A stretch of 8,243 bases of DNA from an uncultured Eubacteriales bacterium (GTDB lineage: Bacteria > Bacillota > Clostridia > Oscillospirales > Oscillospiraceae), in assembly GCA_900550585.1 (NCBI GenBank), contig URST01000083.1, forward strand, positions 1-8,243, given 5' to 3'. The position numbers and the translations under genes were made by a program. The notes under the pieces are model-generated. The model saw only the letters and a program-made list of their open reading frames with translations, had not been told where the DNA came from and searched no databases. The first letter of the stretch is position 1. Every line of letters begins with the position of its first letter. Below, in pieces: positions 7,169 to 8,243 of the stretch.

Positions 7169-7195
7169 TATACATATGGGGGTATAGGTTATCAA
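7167..7195 (-). promoter_or_regulatory. ATPase promoter, consensus -35/-10 with operator in the spacer
   Basis: Minus strand TTGATA (7190-7195), exactly 17 nt, TATAAT (7167-7172). The -35 lies just downstream of the csoR terminator T-tract. The spacer (7173-7189) contains the second operator copy. Distance to the ATPase ATG is about 50 nt. Confidence 0.88.
7171..7186. promoter_or_regulatory. CsoR-type operator 2 within the -35/-10 spacer
   Basis: Contains the core ATGGGGGTATA (7176-7186), identical to the core at 7151-7161 in operator 1 and shifted by 25 bp. The weak left arm TATAC (7171-7175 region) makes it a less symmetric site. Confidence 0.65.
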
Positions 7196-7208
7196 GAGGA
7201 AAAAGAAA

Positions 7209-7232
7209 GACCGGCTCCAGAAGAAGCCGGTC
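7209..7232 (-). terminator. Rho-independent terminator after csoR
   Basis: GACCGGCT (7209-7216) and AGCCGGTC (7225-7232) form an 8-bp stem. On the minus strand it is followed by TTTCTTTTTCC. It starts 7 nt after the csoR stop, so csoR and the ATPase are largely separate transcripts with possible read-through. Confidence 0.85.
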
Positions 7233-7239
7233 TGCGCGG

Positions 7240-7515
7240 TCACTGCATATTGGCGAAGCGCTCCACTGCCTTGGTGAAGCTCTCGATGGTCTTGTCCGCG
7301 TCGCCATGCTGGATGCCGTCCCGGACGCAGTGCTGGATATGACCCTCCAGCACCACCTTGCCGCAGCCGTTTAGGGCGGATTTGGCGGCGTTGATCTGGG
7401 CCAGCACATCCTCGCAGGGGACATCCTCGTCCACCATGCGGTCAATGGCCTGCACCTGCCCGATGATCTTTTTCAGTCTGCGATGCAGGTTCTCCGCGTC
7501 CATGCACTGTTTCAT
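7240..7515 (-). CDS. csoR: CsoR-family metal-sensing transcriptional repressor
   Basis: 91-residue all-helical DNA-binding protein of the CsoR/RcnR/FrmR family (DUF156). In the copper-sensing members it binds operator DNA as a tetramer and releases it upon Cu(I) binding. The family helix opening (LHRRLKKIIGQVQAIDRMV, about 10-28) is clear. Ligand positions are C34, H59 and C63, the C-H-C arrangement of copper sensors. RcnR-type Ni/Co sensors have H at the last position, and CstR-type sulfur sensors lack the middle His. An extra cysteine (51) and one at position 4 are present. Start ATG at 7515 has AAGGAGG 7 nt upstream. The gene has its own promoter and an operator copy overlapping the start region, so autoregulation is expected. 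The target is the adjacent ATPase. Metal identity is inferred, not proven. Confidence 0.92.
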   Translation of the reverse strand: MKQCMDAENLHRRLKKIIGQVQAIDRMVDEDVPCEDVLAQINAAKSALNGCGKVVLEGHIQHCVRDGIQHGDADKTIESFTKAVERFANMQ

Positions 7516-7528
7516 AGCTGTGCCTCCT

Positions 7529-7545
7529 TACCGGTAGGGGTATAT
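7529..7545. promoter_or_regulatory. CsoR-type operator 3 upstream of csoR (autoregulation)
   Basis: TACCGGTAGGGGTA (7529-7542) has arms TACC/GGTA around six bases. On the minus strand it reads CATATACCCCTACC, sharing TATACCCC with the two operators before the ATPase. It lies over the predicted csoR start of transcription and next to the Shine-Dalgarno. Confidence 0.65.
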
Positions 7546-7550
7546 GTTAC

Positions 7551-7579
7551 AGTATACACGGAGCGGCGGGGGATGTCAA
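7551..7579 (-). promoter_or_regulatory. csoR promoter
   Basis: Minus strand consensus TTGACA (7574-7579), 17 nt, TATACT (7551-7556). It lies immediately downstream of the hairpin terminator at 7587-7614 and about 36 nt before the csoR ATG. Confidence 0.88.
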
Positions 7580-7586
7580 ATAAAAG

Positions 7587-7614
7587 CGTCCTGCCGCCAT
7601 ACGGCGGCAGGACG
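7587..7614 (-). terminator. Strong hairpin terminator at the chromosome/element boundary
   Basis: CGTCCTGCCGCC (7587-7598) and GGCGGCAGGACG (7603-7614) pair perfectly over 12 bp around ATAC. The minus strand continues CTTTTATTTG. Its GC-rich composition is like the host. It stands just 8 nt after a TAA (7623-7625) and shields csoR from transcription coming from the tet gene side. It was probably the terminator of the gene that originally ended at this place. Confidence 0.85.
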
Positions 7615-7622
7615 GGGAGGTG

Positions 7623-7634
7623 TTATTCCCACTC
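7623..7634 (-). other. Candidate attachment-site core (EWE-stop, guaA-like 3' end)
   Basis: Minus strand GAGTGGGAATAA encodes E-W-E-stop, the near-invariant C-terminus of GMP synthase GuaA. The guaA 3' end is a known hotspot for tyrosine-integrase islands, which duplicate this core at both ends. Here it separates AT-rich sequence carrying the tet gene from host-like GC-rich sequence beginning with a terminator. No GuaA body is present upstream, as expected for the distal att end. This is inference from a 12-nt match. Confidence 0.35.
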
Positions 7635-7711
7635 GTTGTTGGGCATCATATTTAACGGATTTTGCTTCATAAATTTGATACCTCATTTTTTTGATTATTT
7701 GATGTGTCCAT
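7623..7711 (-). other. Two tiny overlapping reading frames, probably remnants
   Basis: MDTSNNQKNEVSNL (ATG at 7711, stop 7667-7669) overlaps MKQNPLNMMPNNEWE (ATG 7668-7670, stop 7623-7625) as ATGA. A GAGGT lies upstream of the second start. I recognise no family. They may be the start of a truncated or frameshifted element gene fused to the host gene tail, or may not be translated at all. Confidence 0.25.
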
Positions 7712-7765
7712 ATTATCCAGCCCTATACGATGGGCTGTTATCAAATTGTTATCGGTGGTGATAAC
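7672..7765. repeat. Cluster of short direct and inverted repeats near the element end
   Basis: TTTGAT occurs at 7674-7679, 7690-7695 and 7698-7703, with its inverse ATCAAA at 7740-7745. AATTTGATA (7672-7680) and TATCAAATT (7739-7747) are perfect 9-bp inverted copies. TGTTATC occurs at 7736-7742 and 7747-7753 (11-bp phase), and the second copy pairs with GATAAC at 7760-7765. CAGCCC (7718-7723) and GGGCTG (7732-7737) form a 6-bp stem. Such a pattern near an element end is compatible with integrase/excisionase arm sites. The 7766-7860 stretch between this and the tet gene shows nothing I can assign. Confidence 0.45.
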
Positions 7766-7860
7766 GGGGGGTAGCAGGGTTGTTGTTTTCTCTGGTGGTT
7801 TACAACTACATTTTACCACGAAAGGCAGGGAAATGCAATAACCATCCTTGCTGTGGCGTA

Positions 7861-8243
7861 TCAAGGAATCTTACTGAACATATGGCGCACCTTGTCCAGG
7901 CGGCTGTTTGGACGGCGGGGCTGGATGACCGGCTGACCGACAGCGGCCTGATATCCTTTCAGCTCTGTAAGGCATACGCTCCGCCCGTTGGTGTAAAAGG
8001 CCAGATCAGTACGGTATGCCTGTATACAGCGGGCGGGAATCTCGCCAGTAAAGACAACTTCATCCTTTTTTACCTGGGCCGTTTCGATGGTGGCACAGTA
8101 TTTCGGTGCATCATGATAAGCCCTGGAAAGGTATTCCTGGGGCGCATAGAGGATGAAGGAGAGATAAGGTTCCAGCAGCTGCGTCCCCGATTCCTTCAAT
8201 GCCTGTTCCAATACAATCGGGGCCAATGAGCGGAAGTCCGCCG
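7861..8243 (-). CDS. tet(W): Tet(W)-type ribosomal protection protein, C-terminal part (5' end outside window)
   Basis: The last about 127 residues of a translational-GTPase-like protein that removes tetracycline from the ribosome. The visible part is the EF-G domain IV/V region, starting ADFRSLAPIVLEQALKESG at the window edge and including LLEPYLSFILYAPQEYLSRA, GEIPARCIQAYRTDL, GRSVCLTELKGY and QPRRPNSRLDKVRHMF. These match my memory of Tet(W) more closely than Tet(M) or Tet(O), although mosaic tet(W)/tet(O)/tet(32) alleles cannot be excluded from this end alone. The final residues SKIP differ from the QKVM ending I recall for Tet(W). The stop is TGA at 7861-7863. The gene reads toward csoR and is isolated from it by the 7587-7614 terminator. 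The GTPase domain and promoter are not in the window. Confidence 0.92.
   Translation of the reverse strand, partial: ADFRSLAPIVLEQALKESGTQLLEPYLSFILYAPQEYLSRAYHDAPKYCATIETAQVKKDEVVFTGEIPARCIQAYRTDLAFYTNGRSVCLTELKGYQAAVGQPVIQPRRPNSRLDKVRHMFSKIP

Larger units (their letters stand above)
7623..8243. mobile_element. End of an acquired tet(W)-type resistance element (extends beyond window)
   Basis: Composition drops sharply in GC between about 7640 and 7860 relative to all sequence to the left. This stretch carries repeats and stem-loops and ends in the 3' part of a ribosomal-protection tetracycline-resistance gene, a class typically carried on conjugative elements in gut Firmicutes. No integrase, transposase or relaxase is inside the window. 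The left boundary is proposed at the EWE-stop core and terminator. Confidence 0.5.

Noticed and set aside
7119..7307. N-terminal extension of the ATPase to 7307 (63 extra residues)
   Set aside because: It would run through the csoR terminator, the ATPase promoter and both operators, and overlap csoR. The ATG at 7118 has a good ribosome binding site.
5301..7374. Long plus-strand frames opposite the P-type ATPase
   Set aside because: Gly/His/Ala-rich shadow translations without motifs. The minus strand carries all P-type ATPase signatures.
7795..7819. GTGGT...ACCAC inverted repeat after the tet stop
   Set aside because: Only 5 bp of stem with a 15-nt loop and no T-tract. Too weak to call a terminator.
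7667..7864. 65-residue minus-strand frame downstream of the tet gene
   Set aside because: It begins at a TTG inside the tet gene end, has no ribosome binding site and unremarkable composition, and crosses the repeat cluster. More likely non-coding.
7780..8229. Plus-strand frame of about 149 residues opposite the tet gene
   Set aside because: Antisense shadow of the clearly recognised Tet(W)-type C-terminus.

Overview
The window looks like chromosome from a high-GC, spore-forming gut Clostridia (Oscillospiraceae-like: Flavonifractor, Lawsonibacter, Oscillibacter or relatives). The evidence is strong GC bias at third codon positions, strong AGGAGG-type ribosome binding sites, the Firmicute-style gene order DUF512 radical SAM protein, der, plsY, and a collagen-like protein of the kind common in spore formers. 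Genus cannot be fixed from this sequence. The right end (about 7623-8243) is different. It is AT-richer and carries the end of a tetracycline-resistance gene, so it looks like the end of an acquired element.

Layout. (1) 1-3007, minus strand: a tightly packed operon running DUF512/PDZ radical SAM protein, then der (4 bp gap), then plsY (GTGA overlap, cut by the window edge). Two tandem sigma-A-type promoters lie upstream of it. (2) 3008-3241: divergent regulatory region with a 7-bp-arm inverted repeat and a promoter for the plus-strand gene. (3) 3242-4234, plus strand: a winged-helix HTH_42 / AlkZ-like DNA glycosylase family protein. (4) 4274-4945, minus strand: a collagen-like protein whose frame is cut by an in-frame TAG 43 codons before what appears to be its original stop. 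The plus gene and this gene converge on one perfect 11-bp-stem terminator. (5) 5024-7579, minus strand: a metal-homeostasis locus of csoR-type repressor, P1B-type metal ATPase and a 55-residue two-helix membrane protein. It has two perfectly spaced promoters, three copies of a TATACCCC-type operator, and terminators after csoR and after the small gene. (6) 7587-7614: a strong hairpin terminator that closes the incoming element side. (7) 7623-8243: an AT-rich, repeat-dense tail and the 3' end of a Tet(W)-type ribosomal protection gene, reading toward the metal locus.

How it works together. The first operon couples ribosome assembly (Der) and phospholipid synthesis (PlsY) with an uncharacterised radical SAM enzyme. 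In the metal locus, the repressor is probably released by metal (its C-H-C residues suggest Cu(I)). This would open both its own promoter and the ATPase promoter, whose -35/-10 spacer and start site are occupied by operator copies. The ATPase and the small membrane protein are translationally coupled through an ATGA overlap.

The most notable points are the compact operator/promoter layout of the metal locus, the amber codon in the collagen-like gene, and the element junction. At that junction a terminal GAGTGGGAATAA (encoding EWE-stop) followed at once by a host-like terminator resembles the 3' end of guaA, a known integration hotspot. I see no CRISPR array, rRNA, tRNA or insertion sequence, and no clearly undescribed multi-gene system.
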